Positions 9,422 through 21,600 of a DNA stretch of 64,000 bases are shown here, in pieces (position 1 is the stretch's first letter; the number at the start of each line of letters is the position of its first letter). A model generated the notes under the pieces. That model searched no databases. It had not been told where the DNA came from and saw nothing but the letters and a program-made list of their open reading frames with translations. The position numbers were made by a program, and so were the translations under genes. Source of the stretch: Dasyornis broadbenti (lineage: Eukaryota; Chordata; Aves; Passeriformes; Dasyornithidae); assembly GCA_013397935.1 (NCBI GenBank), contig VZRN01001308.1, positions 567,554 through 631,553 of the forward strand, written 5' to 3'.

Positions 9422-12400
9422 TCAGCCCATCTTCATCACCTTGTAGATCCAGTCGACATAGAGGGAAATGCGGATGAAGAGGGCGGGCTGGTCAGTGCGG
9501 GCACAGACACGGGAGGGGGTGATCACCCCCTCCAGCACCCAGCAGTCAGCGGTGAGGCAAGCCAGGGGTCCGCCATAATCACCCTGTGGCATGAAGAGAG
9601 CAGTGTCACTCTGGTGCCAGCACCTGCTCGCTCCCTGGCGTGGGTGTCTCCTGCCCGGCTCACCTCACAGGCACCCACGCCGGCACGCAGCGGGGCAGTA
9701 CAGAGCTCGCTCTCCTTCAGGCGCCCACGCAGCACCACATTGCACTCGCTGTGGGCCAGCACTGGCAGCCGTGCCAAGTTCAGCACGCTGCCATCCGCTG
9801 TGCCTGCAGGCAGAGAGCATGGAGCAGTGGGCATGGGATGCACCGGCAGAAATACAGGGATACAGGGGAATGGCATGAGCAGGGGGTGCTGTGGGCAGGG
9901 AATGGCATGGACAGGAGGATGTCATGGCAGGGGGATGGCAGGGGGATGTGGAAGGGAGATGTTGTGGAAGATGGATGCCTTGGACAGGGTGATACAAAGG
10001 GCAAGAGGATGGAATGGGCAGGAAAACGCCATGGAAGGGAGATGCTGTAAGCAGGGATATGCCAGGGACCTGGGCATTGCTGCAGGCAAGGGATACTTCA
10101 AGCAAGGGATGCTATGGGCAGGGAGATGCCATGGACATAGCACTGCTGTGAGCAGATGATGCTGTGGGCAGGGGGATGGAATGGCATGGGCAGAGGCTGT
10201 ATTGGACAGGGAATCCCCTGGCAGGGGCTGCCCATGGCAGGTACCTCTGGTTTCCCCCCAGCCGGCGATCTCACAGACAGTGCCTGCAGGCACAACATAG
10301 CGCTCGGGGGGCAGGCAGATCAGAGCCACACGCTTGGTCAGAGTGGCTGACCTGTGACAAGAGGGGCAGTGGGACATGGTGCAAGCCTGGCCAGAGGTGG
10401 AGCACAGCAGAGGCCAAGCATGTCCCCATCCTGTGCCTCCGCAGGCACGGCCACTCACCTCGCCAGCTTCAGCATCACCAGCTGGGACTCGGAGGGGCCA
10501 CAGACGATCCGCACGATAGGGATGGTCTGTTGGTCAGGGTCCCCAGGGCCAGGGTCCTTGAAGAGCGTCCCCAGCTGCACCTTGTAGCCTGTCAGGTCGG
10601 CATCGCTGCGGGACAGGGACATGAGGGCACAGGGGGGTCCCAGCACCCCACACCCCAGCCCCAGCCTTACCAGGAGGAGAAGCACTGGCGTGTGCTGATC
10701 ACCCACTGCTCCTTCACCAGGGACCCCCCGCAGAAGTGCACGCCGACCCTGCAGGGATGGGGGTGAGCTCTGAGGGGACACTGAGCACATGTCAGTGCAG
10801 CTGGAACACCCACTCACCGGTTGCGGATGCTGACAGTCCAGGGTGAGTTGCCGGGCTGGCCACCGACGATGCGCCCCTTCTGCTGCAGCCTCTCATCCCG
10901 CTGGCCACACTGCTGAAATGCCACTGCGTCTGTGGGCAGGGTGGGCATCAGCTGGGGCTGTGCCACCAGCACCTGTCCCAGGGCGCCCACCCACCACCTG
11001 TGGGCCCCCACCTGCATTGTCCATGATGGAGGGCACCTTGCTGCCAGCTGCAGAGAGAAAACAGAGGGTGGCACTGGCACAGGATCCAGCCACCCTGAGG
11101 GTACCAAAACTACCCTGTGTGTGGCCAGGGTCCCCTCTAGCTCTGCAGGGATGCGGGTAGGGACTCACAACAGGGCTTGATAGCACAATAGTCAAAGGGG
11201 GTTCGGGGGTCCATGGTGTAGCACCAGGGGCCATGGCTGTCGTTATCGGGGTTGCGGCAGTAGTTCTCTTCCAGGTGTGCCTCAGGGTGGGTGGCAGGTG
11301 AGATCCTGCTGGGAGGAAGTGACCATCACTGTCACCATCCCCATCCTCATCTCCATCCCCACCCAAACTCCATCTCCATCCCCACTCCCATCCCTGTCCC
11401 CACCGCACCCCCTCACACACTCACTGGGGCACATGGGGTGTCTGGGCAGCCCAGGGCTGGCAGGTGATGCCCTTGCGTGTCTTGCTGACATGGCCGTGGT
11501 AGTGCTTGCCGTGGCCGTGGTAGCACTCTGGACAGGCAGGGAGGGCTAGCACCCCTGGCAGGGACACCAGGGTGAGCACCCAGGGACAGGTGCCTGGGGT
11601 AGCTCACCTTGGGCATCCTGCTCATCAGGGCAGCGGCGGATGTGGAAACAGAAGGCAATGCGGATGGTGGGGCGGGAAGTAAAGCACCACGGCGCCTCTG
11701 AGCCATCAGGGTTGCGGCAGTAATTCTCCTGCAGGTCCCTGCAGGAGGGGCCGCATGGCTGTACCCCCTCAAACCCACACCCATGAGTTCTGCCCATTAC
11801 CACCCTCCTGGAGTGCACGGCCTCCCCCTTACTTGCACAGGTACTTCTCAGGCACGAAGTGGTGCTTATGGGGCACCTGGGAGTCCCAGCGCTGGCAGGG
11901 GATCCCCGACACGGTGACATTCACCCGGCCACGGTAGCTTTCGCCCTTGCCCCTGAAGCAGCCATGGGTGATGTTGACAGCCCGTGGGCGTTTTTCTGCT
12001 TGTGTGGCCAGAGAGAGTGGCATAGCAGCAGGGTCAGGGTGTCACCCAGCACCCTCAGGCCCAGCTGTGCATGATGCTGGTGGGGACTTACTACAGACGC
12101 GGATGCGGCAGTATTCACGCTCCCGCCCAGGGTCGGTGGTGTAGCACCAGGGCCGCTCAGAGCCGTCAGGGTTGCGGCAGTAGTTGTCATCCAGCCCCTT
12201 GTCAGGGTACCTGGGCCAGAGACAGGGAGCAGCAGTTGAGGTGGCACCATCACCCCAGCACCTGGCACAGCCAGGGCACTGCACTGCTAGGGGCTGGGGG
12301 TTGATACTTGTTGGGGTGGTAGGGGTGCTTGTGTGGGTGCTGCAGGTCCCAGCGCTGGCACTCCATCCCCGACTCAGTGTGGTCCACAGTGCCACGGTAA

Positions 12401-13954
12401 TCCTCCCCATTGCAGGTCATGCAGACAGCTGCCAACAACTGCAGGGCTTAATGTGGGGGGAACATACAGCACGGGGTGACCCTGGGATGTGGCACTCACC
12501 ATCCTCACACTTCTTGATGCCACAGCTTTGGTGCCGGACATTGGGATCGACGGTGTAACACCATGGACCCCGCTTGTCCTGGTCGGGGTTACGGCAGTAA
12601 TTCTCCTCCAGCCCATTGCGGGGGGATGGCAGGAACCTGCTGGCAGCAGAGTAGGTAGGAGGGCTGACAGGAATCCTTTGCCCTGGAGTGGGCACAGCCA
12701 GGATGATGTGCTACCTCTGTCAGCACCATTACCCCAAGGCTGTCCCCACTGCTCCTCTGCTATCCCACAGTGTCCCCATCCCATTCCCCATTGCCCCATG
12801 CTGCCCAGGGTAACTGGCAGATGCCATGGGGCAGCCAGAGACACCGGGGGCACCTGTGATCATGCGGTGTTGTGGATTGCCAATGCTGGCAGCGCAGCCC
12901 CTTCTCCGTTGTGGCCTGTGTGCCGCGGTAGCTGGAGCCATCGCCCACGATGCAGTCCCGCAGGTATTCTGAGCAGAGCGGGGCACCTCTTCAGAACCCC
13001 AACACCAGGCCAGGGCACATGGGCAATGAGGAGTCCTGTGCTGGGTGGCCTGTGCCCAGTCTGTGGCGTCCCCATGCCCACCCATGGCAGCAGCCCACCT
13101 TTCTTCTGGTACAGGTCATAGCGGATGTTTTTCTGCAGCTGGATGCGGGGTGAGTGCTGGGTCCAGGGCAGCAGCTGGCACAGCTGGCTCTGCTGGTCAT
13201 GGTGGAAAGCCCTGGGAGGCAGAGCAGGAGTCTGGCATGGCACCATGCAAGGCCAGGGCCCACAGGACCTGGGTCACACACATGAGCACCCAGTATCCAA
13301 GTGCAGAGAGTGACCCAGTGTTGTGGCCCCTGCACTCCCACCCACCCCGCGGTGGCACTGTGTCCTGCTCACCGGCAAGCCAGGCTGGTGGCACAGCGCT
13401 GGGCACACTGCTCTGCAGTGCCCTTCTCCGGCAGTGGTGGCGGTGGGTCCATGGGCACTGCCAGCAGCTCAGTGGCTCGCAGGCGCTGGAAGTCATTGAG
13501 GGGTGAGCGGTGGCCTGGGGAGTGTGGCAAGAGCTCAGCATGCCCATAGGGGCACAGTGTGAGCACTGGGGCCCTGTGGAGTGTTGGATCTCTGCCCCAT
13601 GGAGCAGGATATTCCTGTCCCACAGAGCATGCGCTCCCTGCTCCACAGAGCACAGGAGCCGTGTCCCATGGAAGAGATGATCTCTGTCCTATGGAAGAGG
13701 TGATCTCTGTCCTATGTCCTGATCCATGTGCCGTAGAGCAGGACGGTCCTTGCCCTACATCACCCGCTGCACTCCCCTGCTTCCGGCTGCCCCCTCTGCT
13801 GTGGGACAGGGCATGGCCTGCAGACGCCCGGCCTGGCCCTGCCTTGGGCCCCGCACTGCCCCACGCCCACCAACCCCACGGCGACCCAGCCTGGGGCCCT
13901 ACCTGAACCCAGAGCCGCGGCCAGGGCGAGCAGGACCCCCAGCACGGGCTGCAT
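9422..13954 (-). CDS. MST1: Macrophage-stimulating protein / hepatocyte growth factor-like protein precursor
   Basis: Secreted plasminogen-related growth factor; in other vertebrates it is made as a pro-form and activates the receptor MST1R (RON). Minus-strand exons: 13954-13903, 13514-13373, 13211-13099, 12968-12854, 12636-12500, 12428-12308, 12210-12092, 11995-11833, 11738-11608, 11527-11425, 11305-11169, 11047-11012, 10929-10818, 10748-10671, 10605-10459, 10351-10245, 9803-9664, 9583-9422 (TGA). They give 704 residues (human 711). A leucine-rich signal peptide (1 to about 17) follows an ideal GCCGCC-ATG. Then come a PAN/hairpin domain, kringles at about 108-184, 189-266, 279-357 and 366-444, an activation site GR/IVGG (Arg476-Ile477), and a trypsin-like domain to 704. 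The three catalytic positions are Gln515, Gln561 and Tyr654 (GDYGG), so the domain is a pseudoprotease as in mammals. All splice sites are GT/AG and the frame is unbroken. Confidence 0.97.
9825..10235. repeat. Minisatellite in MST1 intron 16
   Basis: Degenerate units built on gggcagggrgatg and atggcatgg (about 25-40 bases each) run through almost the whole intron between exons 10351-10245 and 9803-9664. The array expands the intron to about 440 bases against roughly 100-200 for most other MST1 introns. On the MST1 sense strand it is a pyrimidine-rich CATCYCCCTGCCC-type array. Confidence 0.75.
11312..11412. repeat. CCATCC/CCATCTC hexamer-like repeat filling MST1 intron 10
   Basis: The 119-base intron between exons 11527-11425 and 11305-11169 consists almost entirely of (catcccc/ctccat) units. 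On the transcribed strand the RNA would read as GGGGAUGGGGAUGGAGAU-like, so the intron is a run of G-tracts. Confidence 0.8.
13560..13740. repeat. Short tandem repeats in MST1 intron 1
   Basis: Units such as ctctgtcctatggaagagg and cccatggagcagg recur several times (two near-perfect copies at about 13,680-13,720). The rest of the intron (13,515-13,902) shows no other recognisable element. Confidence 0.6.
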
Positions 13955-14108
13955 GGCGGCGGCCCCGCGTCCCCGGGCCGCTGGAGCTCCGGGACGGCCC
14001 GGAGCAAATATTTGCGGTCGGGCTCAGGGCCAGGCGGGGCCGGGGTCATCCCGCGGCGGGCACGCGTGGGGCGGGGCGGAGCCAGGGGCGGGGGCGTGGT
14101 GTAGGAGG
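13955..14108 (-). promoter_or_regulatory. MST1: MST1 proximal promoter and 5' UTR
   Basis: GC-rich sequence directly upstream of the MST1 ATG. It contains a perfect 12-bp palindrome GCAAATATTTGC at 14,004-14,015, which includes a TATA-like AAATATTT and two overlapping TRTTTRY-type forkhead half-sites. It is immediately followed towards the gene by an 8-bp inverted repeat with a 4-base loop (13,986-14,005, arms GCTCCGGG and CCCGGAGC). A start site about 25-30 bases below the AT-rich core would lie near 13,975-13,985. Promoter function is inferred. Confidence 0.55.
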
Positions 14109-14811
14109 NNNNNNNNNNNNNNNNNNNNNNNNNNNNNNNNNNNNNNNNNNNNNNNNNNNNNNNNNNNNNNNNNNNNNNNNNNNNNNNNNNNNNNNNNNNN
14201 NNNNNNNNNNNNNNNNNNNNNNNNNNNNNNNNNNNNNNNNNNNNNNNNNNNNNNNNNNNNNNNNNNNNNNNNNNNNNNNNNNNNNNNNNNNNNNNNNNNN
14301 NNNNNNNNNNNNNNNNNNNNNNNNNNNNNNNNNNNNNNNNNNNNNNNNNNNNNNNNNNNNNNNNNNNNNNNNNNNNNNNNNNNNNNNNNNNNNNNNNNNN
14401 NNNNNNNNNNNNNNNNNNNNNNNNNNNNNNNNNNNNNNNNNNNNNNNNNNNNNNNNNNNNNNNNNNNNNNNNNNNNNNNNNNNNNNNNNNNNNNNNNNNN
14501 NNNNNNNNNNNNNNNNNNNNNNNNNNNNNNNNNNNNNNNNNNNNNNNNNNNNNNNNNNNNNNNNNNNNNNNNNNNNNNNNNNNNNNNNNNNNNNNNNNNN
14601 NNNNNNNNNNNNNNNNNNNNNNNNNNNNNNNNNNNNNNNNNNNNNNNNNNNNNNNNNNNNNNNNNNNNNNNNNNNNNNNNNNNNNNNNNNNNNNNNNNNN
14701 NNNNNNNNNNNNNNNNNNNNNNNNNNNNNNNNNNNNNNNNNNNNNNNNNNNNNNNNNNNNNNNNNNNNNNNNNNNNNNNNNNNNNNNNNNNNNNNNNNNN
14801 NNNNNNNNNNN
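14109..14811. other. Assembly gap (703 N)
   Basis: A run of N inside a very GC-rich region between the MST1 promoter and the next CpG-rich block. Apparent long reading frames across it are artefacts of unknown bases. Confidence 0.99.
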
Positions 14812-15290
14812 CCTCAGCCTCGGCGCGCCCTCCGCGGCCTGCGGTGCCGCTTTCCCGCCGGGCCGCGCTCTCTCCGCGCCGCTTTCCCGCCGCCGCCGTC
14901 GGCCCTGGGTGGGCGCCGCGCCCGAGAGGGCTCGGCGGGGCCGGGCGGGAGGCGGAGGGGGCCTGGGGCTTCGAGAGGCTGAGCCGGCCCTGTCTGTACC
15001 GGTTAAGACACGGGGCTTCACCGGGAGCGGCCCAGGTGCTGTCGGTGGCGGCAGCCGGCTCTGGCTGTGACAAAACCCGTGTGGGCGTCCCGGGCTCTCC
15101 CCGCTCACCGGGACCGGCCCGGCGCCGTGGGAGCGCAGGTGGGTGTCCCTTGGGGACAGGTGGCTGTCCCAGGCGCGGTGGCCGGGTAGTGCCTCGGCTC
15201 TGCCCCTGTGAGGCTCCGTGGGCCCCACCACTTCCCAGGGCTGACCTTGGCTCCGGGCACGGGGAGCGTGACTAACAGCAGAGGCTGTTC
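14812..15290 (+). promoter_or_regulatory. DAG1: CpG-rich block, probable promoter and noncoding first exon of DAG1
   Basis: Strongly GC- and CpG-rich sequence (ggccgcgctctctccgcgcc and similar) falls off sharply after about 15,290 into ordinary AT-richer DNA. The next gene to the right on the + strand is DAG1, which in mammals starts with a noncoding exon far upstream of its coding exons. A possible splice donor (cag/gtgggt) is at 15,138/15,139. No coding exon of another gene is recognised here. The island could instead be a bidirectional promoter shared with MST1, since the two are separated mainly by the gap. Confidence 0.5.
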
Positions 15291-18200
15291 CGGGGAGGGA
15301 CAGACCTGCAGACAGACTTTATCTTTAGTCCCCGGTGCAGGTGACTAAAGGCAAGTTAGTAGTTCTACCGCCCAAAAGGTGTAAATGCCGGATATTTCTT
15401 GTGGCCTCCCTGGCTGCTTGGAAGCAACAGGCTGCAAAGTGGCTCGCCCAAGTTTCCAGTGCCCCTTAAGTCTGCGGGCCTGAATTTACTGAGTTTTGCC
15501 ACAGGTCTGAAGTTGGCAAACGTGTGTTTTTGGAGTGTAACTAGGTCCTGCTTCTCAGGGTGGGAAGGTGTGGGCCAGGGGGATGTGGGACCTGGCTGTA
15601 GGGTTTGTGGTCATTCCCTGAGGTGCTATGTCTCCCTTGGTCCTGGAGCTTTGGGTTCCTAGGCTTTGCAAAATGCCATTGGCATTCACTTGTCCAAAAT
15701 AAGATTAAAGTTGTTTTTTTGTGTTGAAAACCCCAAGAATCTGCCTATTTTGTCTTAGCCCTTCCAGCCAGGAGCTGCTTACCACTGCCCATTGCTGTTA
15801 CATGATGAACCACTAATGCCTCTTGCCTTGGGAGTACTGTTCCTAACAAAACTTGCTATTTAACTTTCTATATGGAGTGCTCTCTCTTCCAACCTTTACC
15901 TTTACAGATTCCTTTCCTCACTTTAGGAGTTTCTAATTCTTAGGTTTCTTTGCACAGTCTCTGCTGCTATACTGAGCATCCTAAACCACTTATTCATTCT
16001 TCCCAATGCTTGTCTTTGCGCTCTTCTATCCTAAATATAGGGTAGTATGCCAACGGGAAGGAGCTTGAGAGCAAGCTGAAGTGCTGGGAACACCACTGTT
16101 TACTCAGAGGAGTAATCAGCAAAGCCTGGCTGATTCCAGGTCATGCCGACTCCTTGCTGCAGGAGTTCTTGCTCACTTCTTTGGGAGCTGGCACAAGTGC
16201 TCCAATAACTGGGCGATGTTGCTGACAGTGCTTGCTGGCTTAGATATACCCGTTTCTTTAAGCATTGTGTAAACAGAGTAGTAAATTGTGCTTAATTGTT
16301 GGTATCAGACCCAGAGAATCAGCAAAAATTATGGGGCTGATAGCAGTAAAGGTGTTTTGCTCTCACTGTGTACTAGTAAGTTTTGTATGGGATTTGTTGA
16401 TCCCAAGCACTTTTCTGCTTTTAGAAATGCTGGTATTTGTTGGTAACTTACCCACTCTGTTCTCCTCATCTCCCAGTGCCTGGAGTGCTGAGCTCGGCTG
16501 CTCTTGGAAGCAAAGGAGGATGTGTGACAGGTAGAGTGGGACCCTTTGCCTGCTTCAGCTGCAAGGCGCCTGGTCAGAGCTGGCCCAACACTCTGGCCGT
16601 GACTTGTCTTCCACGGGCGGCTGCTCTGGAGGAATTCTGGCCTGCCTCTCTTGGGCACAGCCATGCCCTGACAGTGAGGGGGTAGCGTTGGAGGGAGCCC
16701 TGCTGCATCCTGGCTTGTGTGAGTGTGCCAGTGGACAGGCCTGAGAGGTACTTTGGGGCTCTGCACTAAAGACTAATGGTCCTGCTGGGGTCTGAGAACT
16801 GTGTGGTTGCAGCAGCTGGATCCTGGGGGAGTTCTCATGCTGTGTCTGCAGCACAGGTGGGAGGTGCAGTGCACTGTCAGCCTGGCAGACAAGGTGTGAT
16901 GGTTCTGCCCTGGCAGGAGTGGTGTTGCTCAACAGTAGGAATGGTGTCTCCTTGCCTTTTCCGTGTTTCTTGGAGAGATAATGAGACAAATTGGTCTGGA
17001 GAGATAGCAGGGTGCTGTGCCAGCCTGGGGAGGAACACCAGCTGATGGAGTAAAAGTCTGTCTCATTCTGTCAGTTAGAGTTATCTGAAAAGTTTTGTGG
17101 GGATGATTTTGGGTGGTTTGTGCCTTTACTCCTGTTAGCTGAGGAATATTACTGAGGAGTGAAGTCTAGTGATGATTAATTTGAGTGAGGAAAATGCAAA
17201 CGCTGAATTCTTCTTAGGCAAACAGGGGTCATGTAAATAAGTGCCTCTGGCATTCTTTGTGGTGCTTGCAGACTGTCTACCAATTACTTCTGGTCTCTTG
17301 CTGAATCAGTGGGAGGCTGTTGCTCCTTGAGCTCCAAGTACTTTGGCGGTGATTTGGGCGAAATACAAATAAACACAGTTGGATTGACCTAGAGTATCTG
17401 AGCTCTTGGTATGCTGAAAATGTTTGTTCTTAGGATGTTTGTGCAGTCTGTAGAGCTCTGTACCTTAAACCTAATTTGCAAAGGACTGTGACCATGTTTA
17501 AGCTGTGAAAAATAAAATATCAACCCGAAGAACCTGTGTTTTTAGGGCTTGTTCTGTGAGATTGAATTTGAGCAAATTACTAAGGTGCTGCTGAATGGAA
17601 AGTTAATGTATTAACCTGTGTGAACACTCTAGGTAGATGCACATCCTAGTCTGGTGCCTTTTTCTATCTGTGTATCTCCCTGTGCTTATCTGCTGGCTGA
17701 AACTGTCTCTGGTTCAGCTTTTCTGGGATAAAATTTTAGCTTGCGAGCAAGGAAAATGGTTGTATATGTTTGATGTTGTCAATATTTTTGTCAGTGGATT
17801 TTTCATGAGCATCTGAACTGATCTGCTGATGCAGCAGTGGCTGAAGGAGATGATCCAAGTCCCTCTGGCCAGGCAGACCCACTCCCTGTGCAGTGCCTGA
17901 GCTGGTCACCTGGAGACCAGCAGAAAGCTCCTTGGCTCTTGTGCCTGGTTTGTGAGCTGAGGTGGAGGAGACGGGACAAGGTGAGTGGCATGGCTTTAAT
18001 TGGAGTTGGGGAGGCAATGGGGACCTCCTGTTTTCTTGAATGCCATGTCCTGCTCAAGGTCACTTCAGTACCTGGTTTCTCGGAGCCTTGAGGCGCCTTA
18101 GGAACTTCACTGGAATCTCTGCCCATGGCAGCAATGCAGCCTTGCAGCGTTCTTCCACATCTAAGGTCCTGTCCCTGGACAATGTGATGGGACCCAAGAG

Positions 18201-18634
18201 CCAGAGGGGGCTGCAGGGCTACCTGTGCTCCCACAGCTCCTCACTGTGGCCCTTGCACATGTTTGTGGAGAGCTCACAATGGTTCCCAAAGCTCAACACA
18301 AACGGTGTTCAGCCACGTGTCCCCTGTCTTCTGTGTCACTGCCGGGCCGTGCCAGTGGTTGTCCCAGAGTGAGGCCCAATGAGCAGCACAGGGCTGTGTG
18401 GGAAGGCTGAGCTGGGTAAGCCTCACCGCTTTGGGAGCGGAGAGGTCAGACTCTAGACATGCCATTGTGGTGCCTGCAGTCATCTTGCTCAGCTGACCTC
18501 TTTTGTCCCTGGGTTAACTTTCTGTGGTTTAGTAACCTGGATTGTCCATGGGATGAGCTTGTAAATGCCCCAAAGAAGAAGAGTTTGTCAACAGCCCAGC
18601 AGTGCAGGAGGAAAGAAAGCAAAGCCCAGCCTTC

Positions 18635-18659
18635 AGGAGGAGGAGGAGGAGGAGGAGGT
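18635..18659. repeat. (AGG)n microsatellite
   Basis: About eight uninterrupted agg units directly after cttc, in presumed DAG1 intron 1. Confidence 0.95.
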
Positions 18660-21600
18660 GGGCATGGTCCCTGTAGTGGGTTAGATCAAAGCAAGTGGTC
18701 ACCTCAGCCACCCTTATGGTTTGATGCTCTTAAAAGGACCCTTCTCTTTCTCTGCTTTCAGCTGTGCCCATTTGCCTCCTCCCAGGGGCCAGCTGGGAGG
18801 TGCTGAGCTAATGGGTTGACCAGCTGATTCTGCTAATTTGGCATAAATTGGTGGTCTTTTGCTTGACCCTTTATTGGCTTTGCAAGGGGAGTTGGACCAT
18901 CCTTGGAGGCAGGAAGCCATTGATCAGCAGAGCTCTCCCTTTGTAATGGTGCTCTTGGCCATAACATACTTACTTTTTCAGGGTTGAGTTGGCCCCCCTG
19001 TTTCACTGTCCTGTAGGTATCCTCTAGGCCTGGAGAGTAATTCTTGGTGGGATTCAAAGTGCTGTCTGACTTTCACGTGCAGAGGGTGAGGCTTGGAAAC
19101 AGCAGTAAAATTTGTCCCAGCCCCACAGTGTTCATCTTTGGTTTGGGTTTTTCTTTAGAAAACCAAGCTCGCAGCCTCACCTGACCTGTAAAGATGTATT
19201 TGAGTGAAGGTTTCCGTTAATGAGTTCTTTTCTCTCCTCGCTTCTCATGTTGTGGTCTCACCACAGCGTTTTTACCATCACTGCAACCCTGAGTAAGGGT
19301 ATAGTGTGTCTTTTCTGCTGTACTTTCTGAGAAGGGTTCGATTCATAGGGGGTTTACATGAGGCAGCTTCTAAAGTATTTTGTGTGCTGGTTTCTCTGAA
19401 CATTCCAGTAAATTGGCTCATGAGCCCCTTCCTGCAGTTCTTGATGGTGCAGATACTCCTTGTTAGGGACCTGACAAGCGGCATTCCTGCCCTCCCTCCT
19501 CGGGGGTGAAGAAGTGGTTACAGAGAGGTTTCAGTTTACTCTTGCGCAGTTACACGTCACACGAATGCTGGATGTGTGTGCTGAATTCATACGGGCTTCT
19601 CTCTTTTTTTGAACTAGACTGTGCAGACTTCAGAAAGCTTAATCTTCTGTGAAGTGTGTTCCTTAAGGGTGGGGATTAGCATTCAGTAATTTTGATGAGA
19701 ATTTCCAGTAGCAGATACTGATCATTTTATATCAGTCCCAAGGGCTAGGGATTGATTTTTGAATGAGCTTGAGTGATAGTTTGAACCAGTGGTTTTCCAC
19801 TGGAGTGTTGAACCATGACAGGTGATGTGAAAGCGTTATGCCACTGTCACAACCTCAGATTGCAATGTGGGGACTGTGTGCTACTGGCTCTGATTGCCTC
19901 TTCCCTCTTGCCCCAAATAGACTCTCCTAGGCTCTTTGGGAAATGCATCTCTTGCCAGAGCTTCCATGAATCTAGAAGGATTTCCTTGTGTGTGTGTCTT
20001 CTTTGGGACTTTTCAATTTCAGTGGAGAGGGACCAAGAGCCCTGTCTGTAGTACTCGGTTATTCAGCAGTCTAGGATACTGTACAGATTCCACTTTAATA
20101 AGGATGGAAATAGTTGCGAATTTTTCCAGTATCCCTTCTGTGCCTCTCCCATAAACTTTTTTTCTAAAACAGCTTTTCAGTATTGGTTTCTGGCTGGGAG
20201 TTCCCTCTACACCAGGGAGTTTCATCAGGTCTTCTTTAAGTATTGCTGAAGTGTAAGGTGTGATCTTTGTGTTGTGGCATTTGGGATTCCTGCAGGAAGG
20301 CTTTACACAGGTGTGGACTTCTAGGTGGGGAATGAGAGGCATATTTGAGGCTGCAGTGATTCCCTGTTCGTGTCCCTTAGGCTTTCTACTTAGGTCTTGA
20401 CCTCTGTGGAGTGTGAGCTCTCTGTGCTGTAGGAGCAGATTCCTGCATGACAGACCATGCATGGTGTTTCCCCACCCTAAAGGAAATATTTCTAGTGGAA
20501 TTTTTATGATAGTGCCTGGGGGCCTACATTAAGGGGATAAAAGGTGGTTATTCTAAAACCTTCTCTGAATTCAACTTCATAAGATCCTACCAGGAGGGTA
20601 CACAGAATCAGTGTAGCTGTCTCTTTTTCTCTGAAAAATCAGACTTCTGCCTCTACAGATACAGGTAAAGGCTGGCTGGAGATGAGGGTGGGACTGCGCC
20701 GATTCCAAGGGAGAATCTCCCTCCAGTATTTTTCCTAAAATTCTAAACCTTCTTTGCCTATTTTCTCCTGAAACTCGTGGCATCTTTCCTTTCTCCTACA
20801 GTAGCAAATGCTTTAAGACATGTGGGAAAGTATAATTTCAGAGGTACCGCCATCAACTGAACTTAATGGGCACAAACAACTTGCATCATTAATTTCTGTC
20901 ATTAATTCTCAGTTTGAGTTCACTGAAAGCTTCACCAGTGTGATGTTTGTGCACAGAGTAGCTATTGTATGGGGTGTGTAAGAGGTCCTGCAAGTTCTGA
21001 AGCATGGTCACGACACAGATCTGTCCATCCTGTGTGGGACAGAGCATCAGGAATAGGGGAGTCAGCCTTATTTTAATGAGAGTTCAGGACGAATCAGGTG
21101 TTTTTCAGGCTGGACACTAATGTTTGTGTCAATGGCAGTAATACGGAGTGATTGGACTGATACTCTGATGCAATCTAACATAAAGGTCTGTACCATGCTG
21201 CTGTACATGTTTCCATGCTGTCCACTTCTCCAGGATGAGATGTGTGGCCAAAATGTGAAACTTTGTGTCTTCGTTGCGGGGAATTTTGTGCTTCCAATGG
21301 TGTTTACAAAGCCAGTGTTTCATGTCTGTCCGTATGCCTTGTGCTGGTTGCTCTTTCAAGAATGAGTTATCACTTCTTAGAATAAGATTTTGTTTGAATA
21401 TCACGGAGGTTAGAAATTTGATCTTCTGGGAATGACAGTTGCTGAGATAAATACAAATCTTCAGAAATGTCCAGAGAAAGCTAAAGCAACATGTTGCAAT
21501 GGTACTGCATGCAAAGCCCGTGAAGCCTTGGCACTAAATTGTAAGAAAAGTGTAAGAATAGGGCTTTACAGCCTCATGAAAACTTGGTAGTCAAAGCTAA

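Noticed and set aside
9422..10929. MST1 as an active serine protease
   Set aside because: All three catalytic positions are replaced (Gln, Gln, Tyr), so only the fold is retained.
13726..14982. Open frames of 349-620 codons on both strands across 13,369-15,275
   Set aside because: They run through the 703 unknown bases, where no stop can be scored; flanking parts are intron, promoter and CpG-rich sequence.
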